Shown here in pieces: positions 32,702 through 40,572 of a DNA stretch of 64,000 nucleotides (position 1 is its first letter; each line of letters begins with the position of its first letter). Made by a program: the position numbers and the translations under genes. A model generated the notes under the pieces. The model saw nothing but the letters and a program-made list of their open reading frames with translations. It was not told where the DNA came from and searched no databases. Source of the DNA: Brevibacillus sp051967035 (GTDB taxonomy: Bacteria; Bacillota; Bacilli; Brevibacillales; Brevibacillaceae); assembly GCF_051967035.1 (NCBI RefSeq), contig NZ_JBQCKK010000006.1:124001-188000 (forward strand), read 5' to 3'.

Positions 32702-33860
32702 TCTCGCTGTCATCCTTTGTGATGTTTTTCGTCGTTTGCCCGATATCTTCGACGACCACCTTGGAATGGATCGTGAAGGACAGGCGCGGCAGCTCTTCAT
32801 TCCAGCGATCCCGATACGTTTCCCGCCACTCCCGAGGGAATTGTCTGGCTAAAATAATTCCCATGCCAATCGTGTCCGTCCGATACTTTTGCATCAGCAA
32901 AAGCGTATTCTTCACGCTGGTCTCGATCTCTTTTTTTAGCATGTCCTCGATCATGGCAATGTTTTTTCGATGCTCCAGATCAAGGCTCGTCATGTTCTCC
33001 ACGACTACACTTGTCGCGTACACCGTAATCTCGTAATGAACATGCCCCTTTTTCAGGACTGGCTTGAGATCGGCCTTCCCTTTGGAAAAGTACACGGTAA
33101 GTTTCCCTTTGTCTTTAAGCGAAAGCACGACCGAGAACGGCGTGAAATTCCGTTGAAACCAGCGAAGCCCTTTGATTGATTCGGCTTTGGATACGTGCAC
33201 GAGCTTGTCACCGCGAAACAACGCGATCCCCGTGAATTCCACTTCCTTTGATTTGCCCTTGGGATGCGAGTCGACGGGCACAAGGACGGGAAGAAATGCA
33301 TCAACCCCGGGTGTCGTGAGCATCTGGGCGACATCCTTGAGCGACACGGAGATCGCCTCCATTTTGATCAGCTCGCGCATGGCCTCCCCGGAAAAGCGTT
33401 CGAACTGCGGCTGGGCATTCAACAGCTCGATCCCTTTGCCTTTCGTCATGACGAGATACGCGGTCAGCCGATTTTCGGGAAAACGGGCCACGATGTCCAA
33501 TACATCGCTCATCCCCTCCTTGGCCAGCTGCTCGCCGATGACAATCATGCGATGGTGGGAATAGTACAGCTCGCGCGACATGCGCGACTGGATGATATTA
33601 TTCGCTTCCCTGATGGTCTTGCCGACAGCTGAGTCGACGTAGTAGGCCTTGTCGCCGCTCGTTCCCCCTCCTCCGCCAGACGTGGACCCGAGACTGCTGA
33701 CCAGCGGAACCTGCACAGACAAGCGGTAATGACCATTCGGCTCCTTGTCCATCGCCAGCGCAATCACGATCGCCATATCGTTGACTTCGCGTCGATCCCA
33801 GCAGCCTGTCACAGCAAGCATCCCGAAAAGCAACACGACGACCGGAATGAGACGTTTCAC
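32694..33860 (-). CDS. GerAC-family (Ger(x)C) germination lipoprotein
   Basis: This is the C subunit of the germinant receptor, an outer-leaflet lipoprotein. The 388 residues begin with a lipoprotein signal (MKRLIPVVVLLFGMLAVTGC, lipobox VTGC with Cys20) followed by WDRREVNDMAIV, the family hallmark. Three mixed alpha/beta domains follow. The start overlaps the A gene stop by 4 bases (ATGA). Lgt, encoded at 36580, would add the lipid. Confidence 0.95.
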   Translation of the reverse strand: MKRLIPVVVLLFGMLAVTGCWDRREVNDMAIVIALAMDKEPNGHYRLSVQVPLVSSLGSTSGGGGGTSGDKAYYVDSAVGKTIREANNIIQSRMSRELYYSHHRMIVIGEQLAKEGMSDVLDIVARFPENRLTAYLVMTKGKGIELLNAQPQFERFSGEAMRELIKMEAISVSLKDVAQMLTTPGVDAFLPVLVPVDSHPKGKSKEVEFTGIALFRGDKLVHVSKAESIKGLRWFQRNFTPFSVVLSLKDKGKLTVYFSKGKADLKPVLKKGHVHYEITVYATSVVVENMTSLDLEHRKNIAMIEDMLKKEIETSVKNTLLLMQKYRTDTIGMGIILARQFPREWRETYRDRWNEELPRLSFTIHSKVVVEDIGQTTKNITKDDSENE

Positions 33861-35461
33861 GCTTTGCCCTCCTCGTCTGATTTCCCGCGGCTCGTTGTCC
33901 CTGCCTGCCCTCCTCGTTGCTGCACCTGATTGGCAAAGGTTGCGTCCATTTTTCTGGCATTGCGGACACCGAGAAAGCTAGGCCGCTTTTCCATAAAGGA
34001 CCACGGCACTCTCACCAGGACATCCTTCAGATCGCCAACGGACATCGGCGCGAGCGGAGACAGGTACGGAACACCGAAAGAACGCAGGTTGGCCATATGT
34101 CCCAGGATGAGCAGCACCCCTACCAAAATCCCGTAAATGCCCAGGATCGAAGCGGCGATCATCAGCGGAAAGCGAAGCATCCGCAACGAAATCGCTGCAT
34201 TGAAATGCGGAATCGTAAACGAGGCGATCCCGGTGAGCGACACGACAATGACCATCGGCGCGGAGACGATCCCGGCTTGCACGGCCGCTTGACCCACGAC
34301 GAGCGCCCCCAAAATACTGACGGCCTGGCCGACCGTTTTGGGGAGGCGAATCCCCGCTTCACGCAGCGCCTCAAAGGAAATTTCCATAATGAGCGCCTCC
34401 ACGATCGCGGGAAACGGAATAGACTCGCGAGCGGCGGCAATGCTCAGAAGCAACGTAGTCGGCAGCATTTGCTGGTGATACGTCGTAATCGCCACGTACA
34501 AAGCAGGGGTAAGCAGCGCAATAATCAAAAACAGATAGCGCAGCCATCGAAGCAACGTGGTCATTTGGAAGCGTTCGAAATAATCTTCGCTCGCCTGCAT
34601 CATCATCCAAAAAGTGGCAGGTGCGATCAGGACCATCGGCGTTCCATCGACAAAAATAGCCACGCGCCCTTCCAAAATCGAAGCCGCCACCGTGTCCGGT
34701 CGCTCGGAATACATCAGTTGCGGAAACGGCGAATAGACGTTGTCCTGAATCAACTCTTCGATGTAGCCGCTCTCCAGAACGGCATCCATGTCGATATTGC
34801 TGATGCGCTGAGATACCTCTTCCACGACTTGCGCATCCGCAATGCCCTCCAAAAACGCGACCACGACATTGGTGTTGGTCTCTCGGCCCACAACCAGCGA
34901 CTTCATTTTCAAGCGGGGCGTCCGCAATTTGCGCCTGAGCATCGACGTGTTCGTGCGGATATTTTCGATGAAGCCTTCCCGTGGCCCGCGCACCACGGCT
35001 TCTCCCTCCGGCTCGTTGACCGAACGCTTCTCCGCCCCGCGAATGCCGAGCGTGAGCGCCTCGACATTACCATCAACCAAAATGCCCGTATCGCCGGACA
35101 AAACGGCCTGCAGGAGCTGCTTGTAATCGTTGACTCTCGCCATTTGCGAAACCGGCAGCAGCGCTTCTTCGATCACCCGGACGTCCTCGTCGCCGTCTTC
35201 CAGCACCATCAGTGCTTTCAATGCCTGGTTCACTTCTTTTGTATCAATCAACCCGTCTACAAAAACCGCGGCTGCACGCACACTGTTTTTTTGTCTGAAC
35301 TCGCGAATGACAAAATCCGAGCAATCCGAGAACAGCTTCTTCAGTACCTCTACGTTGTCATCCAAAGCCGGAAAAAGCGGAATTCCTTCCAGCTCAAGCA
35401 AGCTGCACGTCTCAATCGTCTCTAGCAATTCCTTTACCTTGCTTTTTTTCTTGAACTCCAT
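33857..35461 (-). CDS. GerAA-family spore germination receptor subunit
   Basis: This is the A subunit of a gerA-type receptor. The 534 residues have an N-terminal cytoplasmic part (to about 290, with GDTGILVDG and EPEGEAVVRGPREGFIENI signatures), about five transmembrane helices between 290 and 480, and a C-terminal tail rich in G, R, Q and K. The start is the ATG at 35461, with GGTGAT upstream; a 38-residue extension is rejected. A sigma-G promoter precedes it. Order A-C-small-B is atypical; A-B-C is commonest. Confidence 0.95.
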   Translation of the reverse strand: MEFKKKSKVKELLETIETCSLLELEGIPLFPALDDNVEVLKKLFSDCSDFVIREFRQKNSVRAAAVFVDGLIDTKEVNQALKALMVLEDGDEDVRVIEEALLPVSQMARVNDYKQLLQAVLSGDTGILVDGNVEALTLGIRGAEKRSVNEPEGEAVVRGPREGFIENIRTNTSMLRRKLRTPRLKMKSLVVGRETNTNVVVAFLEGIADAQVVEEVSQRISNIDMDAVLESGYIEELIQDNVYSPFPQLMYSERPDTVAASILEGRVAIFVDGTPMVLIAPATFWMMMQASEDYFERFQMTTLLRWLRYLFLIIALLTPALYVAITTYHQQMLPTTLLLSIAAARESIPFPAIVEALIMEISFEALREAGIRLPKTVGQAVSILGALVVGQAAVQAGIVSAPMVIVVSLTGIASFTIPHFNAAISLRMLRFPLMIAASILGIYGILVGVLLILGHMANLRSFGVPYLSPLAPMSVGDLKDVLVRVPWSFMEKRPSFLGVRNARKMDATFANQVQQRGGQAGTTSRGKSDEEGKA

Positions 35462-35490
35462 CTCATCACCAGCCACTGGAAAGCTACCCG

Positions 35491-35520
35491 TATTATGGTT
35501 GATTTGCTGGAAAGATATGC
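35491..35520 (-). promoter_or_regulatory. Sigma-G promoter of the ger operon
   Basis: Minus strand: GCATA (35520-35516), 18-base spacer, CATAATA (35497-35491), an exact match to gyATr - 18 - CATnnTA. It lies 30 bases before the gerAA-like start. Forespore-specific expression of the receptor is expected. Confidence 0.85.
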
Positions 35521-35543
35521 AGGGCGCGCCTGGCCTGCATATC
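35514..35543. repeat. Inverted repeat joining two sigma-G -35 boxes
   Basis: A perfect 10-bp inverted repeat GATATGCAGG / CCTGCATATC with a 10-base spacer lies between the ger operon and the polymerase gene. Each arm contains a GCATA box pointing outward. Confidence 0.75.
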
Positions 35544-35600
35544 CTTTTCGCGAACGGGAGAAAGTAGGAGCACATCTACCGCCCAAAGGAAGGTGCCATC

Positions 35601-36503
35601 GTGGCGAACGCAATCAACGCATACGAGTTGACCGTCAATGGTCATGCGATCAGTATTACGAACCCGCACAAGCCGCTCTGGCCGGAAGCGAACGTGACCA
35701 AGCTGGACTATTTGCGCTATCTGTTGATAGTGGCGCCCCATCTGCTCTCCTATGCCAAAAACCGGCTGTTGACCGTCATTCGCTACCCGCACGGCATCCA
35801 CGACAAGCATTTCTATCAAAAAAACATTCCGGAATACGCCCCGTCCTGGATTCAGACGCACACCTGGGAAAATGTCCGCTATGTGCTGTGCAACGACGAA
35901 GCCACCCTCCTGTGGATGGCCAATCAGGCGGCGCTGGAGTGGCATGTTTCTTTTCATCTGGCGACCGACGAGACACCGACAGAGCTGGTGTTTGATCTCG
36001 ACCCGTCCACAGAGGACTTCGCTGTCGTCATCGAGGCCGCGCTGCTCGTAAAAGAGCTTTTGGACGAGTTGAAGCTCCCCGCCTTCGTCAAGACGTCAGG
36101 GGCAAGTGGTCTGCAGGTGTACGTTCCGATCGAGCTGCGCTATACGTTCGAGCAGACGAGGCAGGTCGGGCAGTTTATCGCTTCTTATCTGGTCAGCAAG
36201 CACCCGGCTTTTTTAACGATCGAACGCATGGTGAAAAATCGCGGTGACAAGCTGTACATCGACTACTTGCAGCACTGGCGCGGCAAAACGCTTCCTGCTC
36301 CGTATTCGACGCGGGCGAAAAAAGGAGCAACGGTTTCCGCTCCCTTGTTATGGGAGGAAGTGCCGCAGTCGCATCCCAGCGCCTTCACCGTCCACACGCT
36401 TCCCCAACGCCTAAACGAGAAGGGCGATCTGTTCGCTGCCGTTTCCCGACCGACAACTAGAGCCTCCCTGGACCCCATCCTCGACTTTTTGCGCCGTCCA
36501 TAA
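35601..36503 (+). CDS. LigD-type DNA polymerase/primase domain protein (stand-alone)
   Basis: This is the archaeo-eukaryotic-primase-type polymerase that fills gaps during end joining. The 300-residue protein has the catalytic acidic motif VFDLDPS with D132 and D134, the SGASGLQVYVPI motif carrying the conserved SGxxGxH-like loop, and the MVKNRGDKLYIDYLQHWRGKT segment. There is no ligase or nuclease domain. It starts with GTG after AAAGGAAGG. It is divergent from the ger operon, about 4.6 kb from the ligase gene. It probably works with Ku and the separate ligase in spore DNA repair. Confidence 0.92.
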   Translation: MANAINAYELTVNGHAISITNPHKPLWPEANVTKLDYLRYLLIVAPHLLSYAKNRLLTVIRYPHGIHDKHFYQKNIPEYAPSWIQTHTWENVRYVLCNDEATLLWMANQAALEWHVSFHLATDETPTELVFDLDPSTEDFAVVIEAALLVKELLDELKLPAFVKTSGASGLQVYVPIELRYTFEQTRQVGQFIASYLVSKHPAFLTIERMVKNRGDKLYIDYLQHWRGKTLPAPYSTRAKKGATVSAPLLWEEVPQSHPSAFTVHTLPQRLNEKGDLFAAVSRPTTRASLDPILDFLRRP

Positions 36504-36514
36504 GCAGGCTCTTA

Positions 36515-36545
36515 TTGGAATCCCTCTGTCCAGGTATGCTATACT
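36515..36545 (+). promoter_or_regulatory. Extended -10 promoter for lgt
   Basis: TTGGAA (36515-36520) and TATACT (36540-36545) with a TG one base before the -10 (TGCTATACT); the 19-base spacer is compensated by the extended -10. It lies 35 bases before the lgt start. Confidence 0.65.
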
Positions 36546-36579
36546 GTGCAGAGACGTTTGAGGCAAGGAGGCATTTTTC

Positions 36580-37377
36580 ATGATTGATCCGATCGCACTT
36601 TCGCTCGGACCCCTGAACATACACTGGTACGGCATCATCATGGGGTTGGCCTTTTTTCTGGGGACTTACCTCGCGATGTACAATTCCAAACGTTCCGGCA
36701 TTGATCCCGACCACGTTCTGAACATGGTTGTGTGGATTATTCCGGCAGCGATTGTGTGTGCCCGCTTGTATTATGTCGTGTTTGAATGGGCGCAGTACAA
36801 AGACAATCCAATCGACATCATCAAGGTCTGGGAAGGCGGTCTGGCCATCCACGGCGGGCTGATCGGGGGGGCGCTCGCCGGAACGTACTACATACGCAAG
36901 CACAACCTGCCCTTCCTTCGCCTGGGTGATGTGCTCATGCCCAGTGTCATCCTGGGCCAAGCCATTGGCCGCTGGGGAAATTTCATTAACCAGGAAGCGC
37001 ACGGCGGTGTAGCCTCTGCGGAATTCATGGCGAACTTCCCCGCCTTTATCCGCAATCAGATGTTTATCGGGGGACAGTATTACCATCCGACCTTTTTGTA
37101 TGAATCGCTGTGGAACCTGCTCGTCTTCGGTATTCTGATGCTCATGCTCTATCGGTTGAAAAAATTCGACGGGCAAATTTTGTTCAGCTACATGATTCTG
37201 TATTCCATCGGCCGCTTCTTCATCGAAGGCATGCGCACAGACAGCCTGCTGATCGCCGACACGCTGCGGGTAGCCCAGCTCGTCAGCCTGTGCCTGATTG
37301 CCGCCGGCGTCATTCTGATGGTGATTCACGCGCGCAAAAGCAAGCAGTCCGGCCATTCGCACAATTCCATGGAATAG
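36580..37377 (+). CDS. lgt: Prolipoprotein diacylglyceryl transferase
   Basis: Lgt transfers diacylglycerol from phosphatidylglycerol to the lipobox cysteine of prelipoproteins. The 265-residue membrane protein has about seven helices, the essential tyrosine region HGGLIGG near 91-97 and the Lgt signature GRWGNFINQEAHG near 130-142, and ends in a polar tail. AAGGAGG precedes the ATG. Likely monocistronic, with a terminator at 37398. Confidence 0.97.
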   Translation: MIDPIALSLGPLNIHWYGIIMGLAFFLGTYLAMYNSKRSGIDPDHVLNMVVWIIPAAIVCARLYYVVFEWAQYKDNPIDIIKVWEGGLAIHGGLIGGALAGTYYIRKHNLPFLRLGDVLMPSVILGQAIGRWGNFINQEAHGGVASAEFMANFPAFIRNQMFIGGQYYHPTFLYESLWNLLVFGILMLMLYRLKKFDGQILFSYMILYSIGRFFIEGMRTDSLLIADTLRVAQLVSLCLIAAGVILMVIHARKSKQSGHSHNSME

Positions 37378-37397
37378 CAACCGGAACCATCCCGGGC

Positions 37398-37432
37398 AAC
37401 CGCTCTCGCCGCTATGGCAGGGCGGTTTTTTT
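37398..37432 (+). terminator. Intrinsic terminator after lgt
   Basis: ACCGC..GCC pairs with GGC..GCGGT around a GCTAT loop, one mismatch and one bulge, followed by seven T. Confidence 0.8.
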
Positions 37433-37502
37433 GCTTCTTGCTCGTCTGAATGTCTTAATTGTCACAATGCGGGAAATAACTAGGAGACAGGAGGGATGTC
37501 AC

Positions 37503-37742
37503 ATGGATGACGGCATTTTGGAGGAATACCTGGATCGCCTGGTTCGCGTACATTTTGCACCCGATCGGATCGGAGCCGGCTTGCCAGCCTATGCAGAAGG
37601 CAAGCTGTTTGACTACAGCCCTCTTGGCATTCTGATCGAGGAAAAGGACGGCTCCCTCGACTACATTCCTTTTTCGGCTGTGCGGCTCGTGCAAATCAAG
37701 CCAAAAGCCAGCTTGTGGGAGCGCTTGACGGGGTCCGGCTAA
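37503..37742 (+). CDS. Small protein with a probable Sm-like fold
   Basis: A 79-residue protein; no named family recognised. The pattern of a short helix (DDGILEEYLDRLVRVHF) followed by strands (AEGKLFDYSPLGILIEEKD and SLDYIPFSAVRLVQIKP) resembles small Sm-like beta-barrels. GGAGG lies 8 bases before the ATG. A bidirectional terminator follows. Compare the C-terminal domain of the protein at 59697, which has the same layout. Confidence 0.7.
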   Translation: MDDGILEEYLDRLVRVHFAPDRIGAGLPAYAEGKLFDYSPLGILIEEKDGSLDYIPFSAVRLVQIKPKASLWERLTGSG

Positions 37743-37754
37743 ATCCGGCCAAGC

Positions 37755-37799
37755 AAAAAGACACCTCGCTACGAAATTGGTCGTAGAAGGTGTCTTTTT
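37755..37799. terminator. Bidirectional terminator
   Basis: AAAAAGACACCT (37755-37766) pairs with AGGTGTCTTTTT (37788-37799), with an inner CTACGA/TCGTAG stem, and gives T-runs in both directions. Shared by the small gene and the phosphate transporter. Confidence 0.92.
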
Positions 37800-37802
37800 G
37801 GA

Positions 37803-38822
37803 TTACAGGAAAACATCGAAAACAACGTAACAGGCCGCAGCCAACAGCGCGGTTACCGGCAACGTAATGATCCAGGTAACGACGATGCGTCCAGCCACTC
37901 CCCATTTGACTGCGTTCAGCTTTTGCGACGCGCCTACCCCTAAAATCGAAGAGGTGATGACGTGCGTCGTACTGACAGGCAGCTTCAAGGCTGTAAAGAT
38001 GGTAATAATCAAGGCAGACGACAGGTCGGCGGAAAAACCGCTGATGGGCTTGATTTTCATGATCTTGCCGCCCATGGTTTTGATGATGCGCCAGCCCCCG
38101 AAGGATGTCCCCAGTGCCATGGCGACCGCCGCGGACAGCTTGACCCACAGCGGAATGGTAAACTCGCCAGGCTCCTGCACCAGGAATCCGCCAGAGAGCA
38201 ACGCCAGCGTAATAACCCCCATGGTTTTTTGGGCATCGTTGGCTCCGTGGCTGAAGGACTGCCAGGATGCGGACAAGACTTGCAGCATGCGGAAGTTGCG
38301 ATTCGTTTTATGGTAATTCATGTTGGCGACAATCGCGGAAACGATTTTGATGACGATAAAACCGATGACAAACGCAACGATAGGCGAAATAATGAGCGCT
38401 TTGACGATTTCAATAAAGCCTTCCATGTTGATCGAGCCGAACCCGGCAGCTCCTACAGCGGCACCTGCAACGCCTCCGATAATCGCGTGGGAGGAGGAGC
38501 TGGGAATACCGAACCACCACGTAATCAAGTTCCACAAAATCGCCGCGGTCAAGGCGGCCAAAACGACAACCAGTCCATTTTCCAGCTTGAACGGGTCCGT
38601 GATTTTTCCCCCGATGGTCTTCGCTACGCCCGTATACGACAACGCGCCAATCAGGTTGAAGAGCGAGGCGATGACAATGGCTGTACGCGGGCTTAACGCC
38701 CGGGTCGATACAGAGGTCGCGATGGCATTGGCCGTGTCGTGAAAACCATTGATAAAGTCAAAGCTCAACGCCATGATGACGACAAGTACGAGAATAACCA
38801 CCTCTGGCGACAGATCAGGCAT
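37803..38822 (-). CDS. Inorganic phosphate transporter, PiT family
   Basis: PiT proteins import phosphate as a metal-phosphate/cation symport. The 339 residues show the duplicated PD001131-type signatures FINGFHDTANAIA near residue 23 and SHGANDAQKTMGV near 190, with about ten transmembrane segments. The start overlaps the DUF47 stop by 8 bases. A related pair in B. subtilis is ykaB(pit)-ykaA. Confidence 0.95.
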   Translation of the reverse strand: MPDLSPEVVILVLVVIMALSFDFINGFHDTANAIATSVSTRALSPRTAIVIASLFNLIGALSYTGVAKTIGGKITDPFKLENGLVVVLAALTAAILWNLITWWFGIPSSSSHAIIGGVAGAAVGAAGFGSINMEGFIEIVKALIISPIVAFVIGFIVIKIVSAIVANMNYHKTNRNFRMLQVLSASWQSFSHGANDAQKTMGVITLALLSGGFLVQEPGEFTIPLWVKLSAAVAMALGTSFGGWRIIKTMGGKIMKIKPISGFSADLSSALIITIFTALKLPVSTTHVITSSILGVGASQKLNAVKWGVAGRIVVTWIITLPVTALLAAACYVVFDVFL

Positions 38823-39432
38823 TCTTTAACACGATCCCTTCCACCAGGTTCGAAACGTCCTCGGCAAAGTCAGCACAGTCTTCGAGCTTGTCGTAAATTT
38901 CCTTGAGTTTGATCGCTTCAATCGGATTGGCATCAGGCGAATTTAACAAATCGGACACCATTTTGCGGTAATTGGAATCGGATTCATGCTCCAGATCCTT
39001 GATTTCCACAGCGATTTTCGCTACCACCTGATGATCGAGCTTGCGCAGCGTGCGAATCAGCTCAATCAACTTCGCCGAACATTTGACCAAAATGTTTGCC
39101 TGGGCCAACACACGCGGGTCCGGCTGACGAACTTGATAGAGATACATGCGATCCGCCACACCGTCAATGTAATCGATCATCGAGTCCATGGTGTGGGCGA
39201 GCTGATGGATGTCTTCACGCTCAAGCGGAGTGATAAAGGTGGAGTTCAATTCGTTCATGATGCGGCGAACGATTTCATCCCCTTCTTTTTCGACAGCCTT
39301 GATTGCCTTCACTTTGGCTTCCACATCTTGATAGTTTCCAATCATTTCATAAAAAAGATGAGTCCCTTTGTGCACCGTGGCAATCTGCTGTTCAAACAGA
39401 TCAAAGAAGATATACTTGTTCGATTTCAACAT
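38815..39432 (-). CDS. DUF47 family PhoU-like regulator of the phosphate transporter
   Basis: DUF47 (YkaA/TIGR00153-type) proteins are all-helical PhoU-like proteins encoded with PiT transporters. The 205-residue protein has the EKEGDEIVRRIM and LEHESDSNYRKM helices with conserved acidic/histidine metal-binding patterns. I start it at the ATG at 39432, 6 bases from AAGGA; a GTG upstream lies inside another ribosome-like site. It is the first gene of the two-gene operon and has a sigma-A promoter plus a possible Pho-box array. Confidence 0.93.
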   Translation of the reverse strand: MLKSNKYIFFDLFEQQIATVHKGTHLFYEMIGNYQDVEAKVKAIKAVEKEGDEIVRRIMNELNSTFITPLEREDIHQLAHTMDSMIDYIDGVADRMYLYQVRQPDPRVLAQANILVKCSAKLIELIRTLRKLDHQVVAKIAVEIKDLEHESDSNYRKMVSDLLNSPDANPIEAIKLKEIYDKLEDCADFAEDVSNLVEGIVLKNA

Positions 39433-39473
39433 ATGGTCCTTCTTCACTCCTTTGGATAAATCACACCTAACCG

Positions 39474-39502
39474 ATTATATCGGAAGTTATTGTGGACGTA
39501 AA
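39474..39502 (-). promoter_or_regulatory. Sigma-A promoter for DUF47-pit operon
   Basis: Minus strand: TTTACG (39502-39497), 17-base spacer, TATAAT (39479-39474), about 40 bases before the start codon. Confidence 0.78.
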
Positions 39503-39522
39503 TTTAAATTCAAGGGCAAGTG

Positions 39523-39561
39523 TGTAGATTTTTCTTTAAAAAAATATTAAGTTTTTGTAAA
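39523..39561 (-). promoter_or_regulatory. Candidate PhoP-box array
   Basis: On the minus strand four hexamers TTTACA, TTAATA, TTAAAG, TCTACA are spaced by exactly five bases each (39561 down to 39523), close to the Bacillus PhoP direct-repeat consensus TT(A/T/C)A(C/T)A. The first overlaps a perfect TTTGTAAA/TTTACAAA palindrome (39554-39574). It sits about 20 bases upstream of the -35 of a phosphate transporter operon. Confidence 0.55.
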
Positions 39562-39618
39562 TCTCCTTTACAAACAAATCCCCGTCTCCTTGCGAGCGAC
39601 AGGTATTAGTCTTGCCAT

Positions 39619-40287
39619 CTATATTCTCCTTTCATGCGTAGCGACGATCATGCAATCTTTCTTTTTCTTTGCCTCGTACATCAGCGTGTCTGCCTTGTGT
39701 GTCAATTCTTCTGCCGTAGCTGCATGTCTGGGGTAGGAAGCGACGCCGATACTGACCGTCACCCCGGACAGCGTGTGCCGCACCTGCTCTTGTATCCGCT
39801 CTGCGATCGCGAGTGCCGCATGGGTATCGGCCTGCTTCAGCAGCACGACAAATTCTTCTCCGCCCCAGCGGCCAACCGTATCCTGGCTGCGCACGTTAGC
39901 TTGCAGGAGAGAAGCGAATTGGCAGAGCAGCCGGTCCCCTTCCATATGTCCATGGCAATCATTGAATTGCTTGAAATTATCCAGGTCGATAAATAACAGC
40001 GTGATCGGATAGTGCTGATGCTTCGCCTGCTTGACCTCGCGAATCAATCGGTCCGAAAAACGGCGATTGACCAGGACGCCCGTCAGCGAGTCGTGATAGG
40101 CCATTTGACGCAGACGGTTCACATATGTTCCCAGCCTGTATCCCGCTGCTATCTGGATCAGGGCCGCCAACACGACGAACAGCCCTGTCAGCTGCTCGTC
40201 AGGCAGCCTGTATACCGTGAGCCAAATCAAGATAATCAGACAGGACACACCCATGCCAATCCAGCGTGAGTCCAAGGTACTCTCCAC
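39619..40287 (-). CDS. Diguanylate cyclase (GGDEF domain) membrane protein
   Basis: Makes the second messenger c-di-GMP from two GTP. The 222 residues have two transmembrane helices (about 10-27 and 33-52), a short linker, and a GGDEF domain with SLTGVLVNRRF, DLDNFKQFND and the active-site GGEEF near residues 145-149. No RxxD inhibitory site is obvious five residues upstream (it reads TVGRWGGEEF). The first GTG overlaps the GGGAGG site; the TTG four codons later (40275) may be the true start. No sensory domain besides the membrane part. Confidence 0.93.
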   Translation of the reverse strand: MESTLDSRWIGMGVSCLIILIWLTVYRLPDEQLTGLFVVLAALIQIAAGYRLGTYVNRLRQMAYHDSLTGVLVNRRFSDRLIREVKQAKHQHYPITLLFIDLDNFKQFNDCHGHMEGDRLLCQFASLLQANVRSQDTVGRWGGEEFVVLLKQADTHAALAIAERIQEQVRHTLSGVTVSIGVASYPRHAATAEELTHKADTLMYEAKKKKDCMIVATHERRI

Positions 40288-40572
40288 CTCCCGTCCATCC
40301 CATGTAGCAGAGATGCGCGCAAAACCAATACATAAGTCCTAATATTTACACCTATCGTATAGGTCTTATTTCGTGTATGTAGGGATATTTTACCTGTCTT
40401 TTTGCCGCGGTTCAAGCACGATTCTGCAGAATAGTTCGATGACTCCTCCCGCGCATCTGGTTTCCGCGGCCTTTTCGCCTGAATTTTCTCATTTCTCCTT
40501 GTCCGCTTTCTTTGTATAATGAGTGAGCTATACCAACAAAAAAGGATGGATCGATAGGGAGGAATTAACCGA

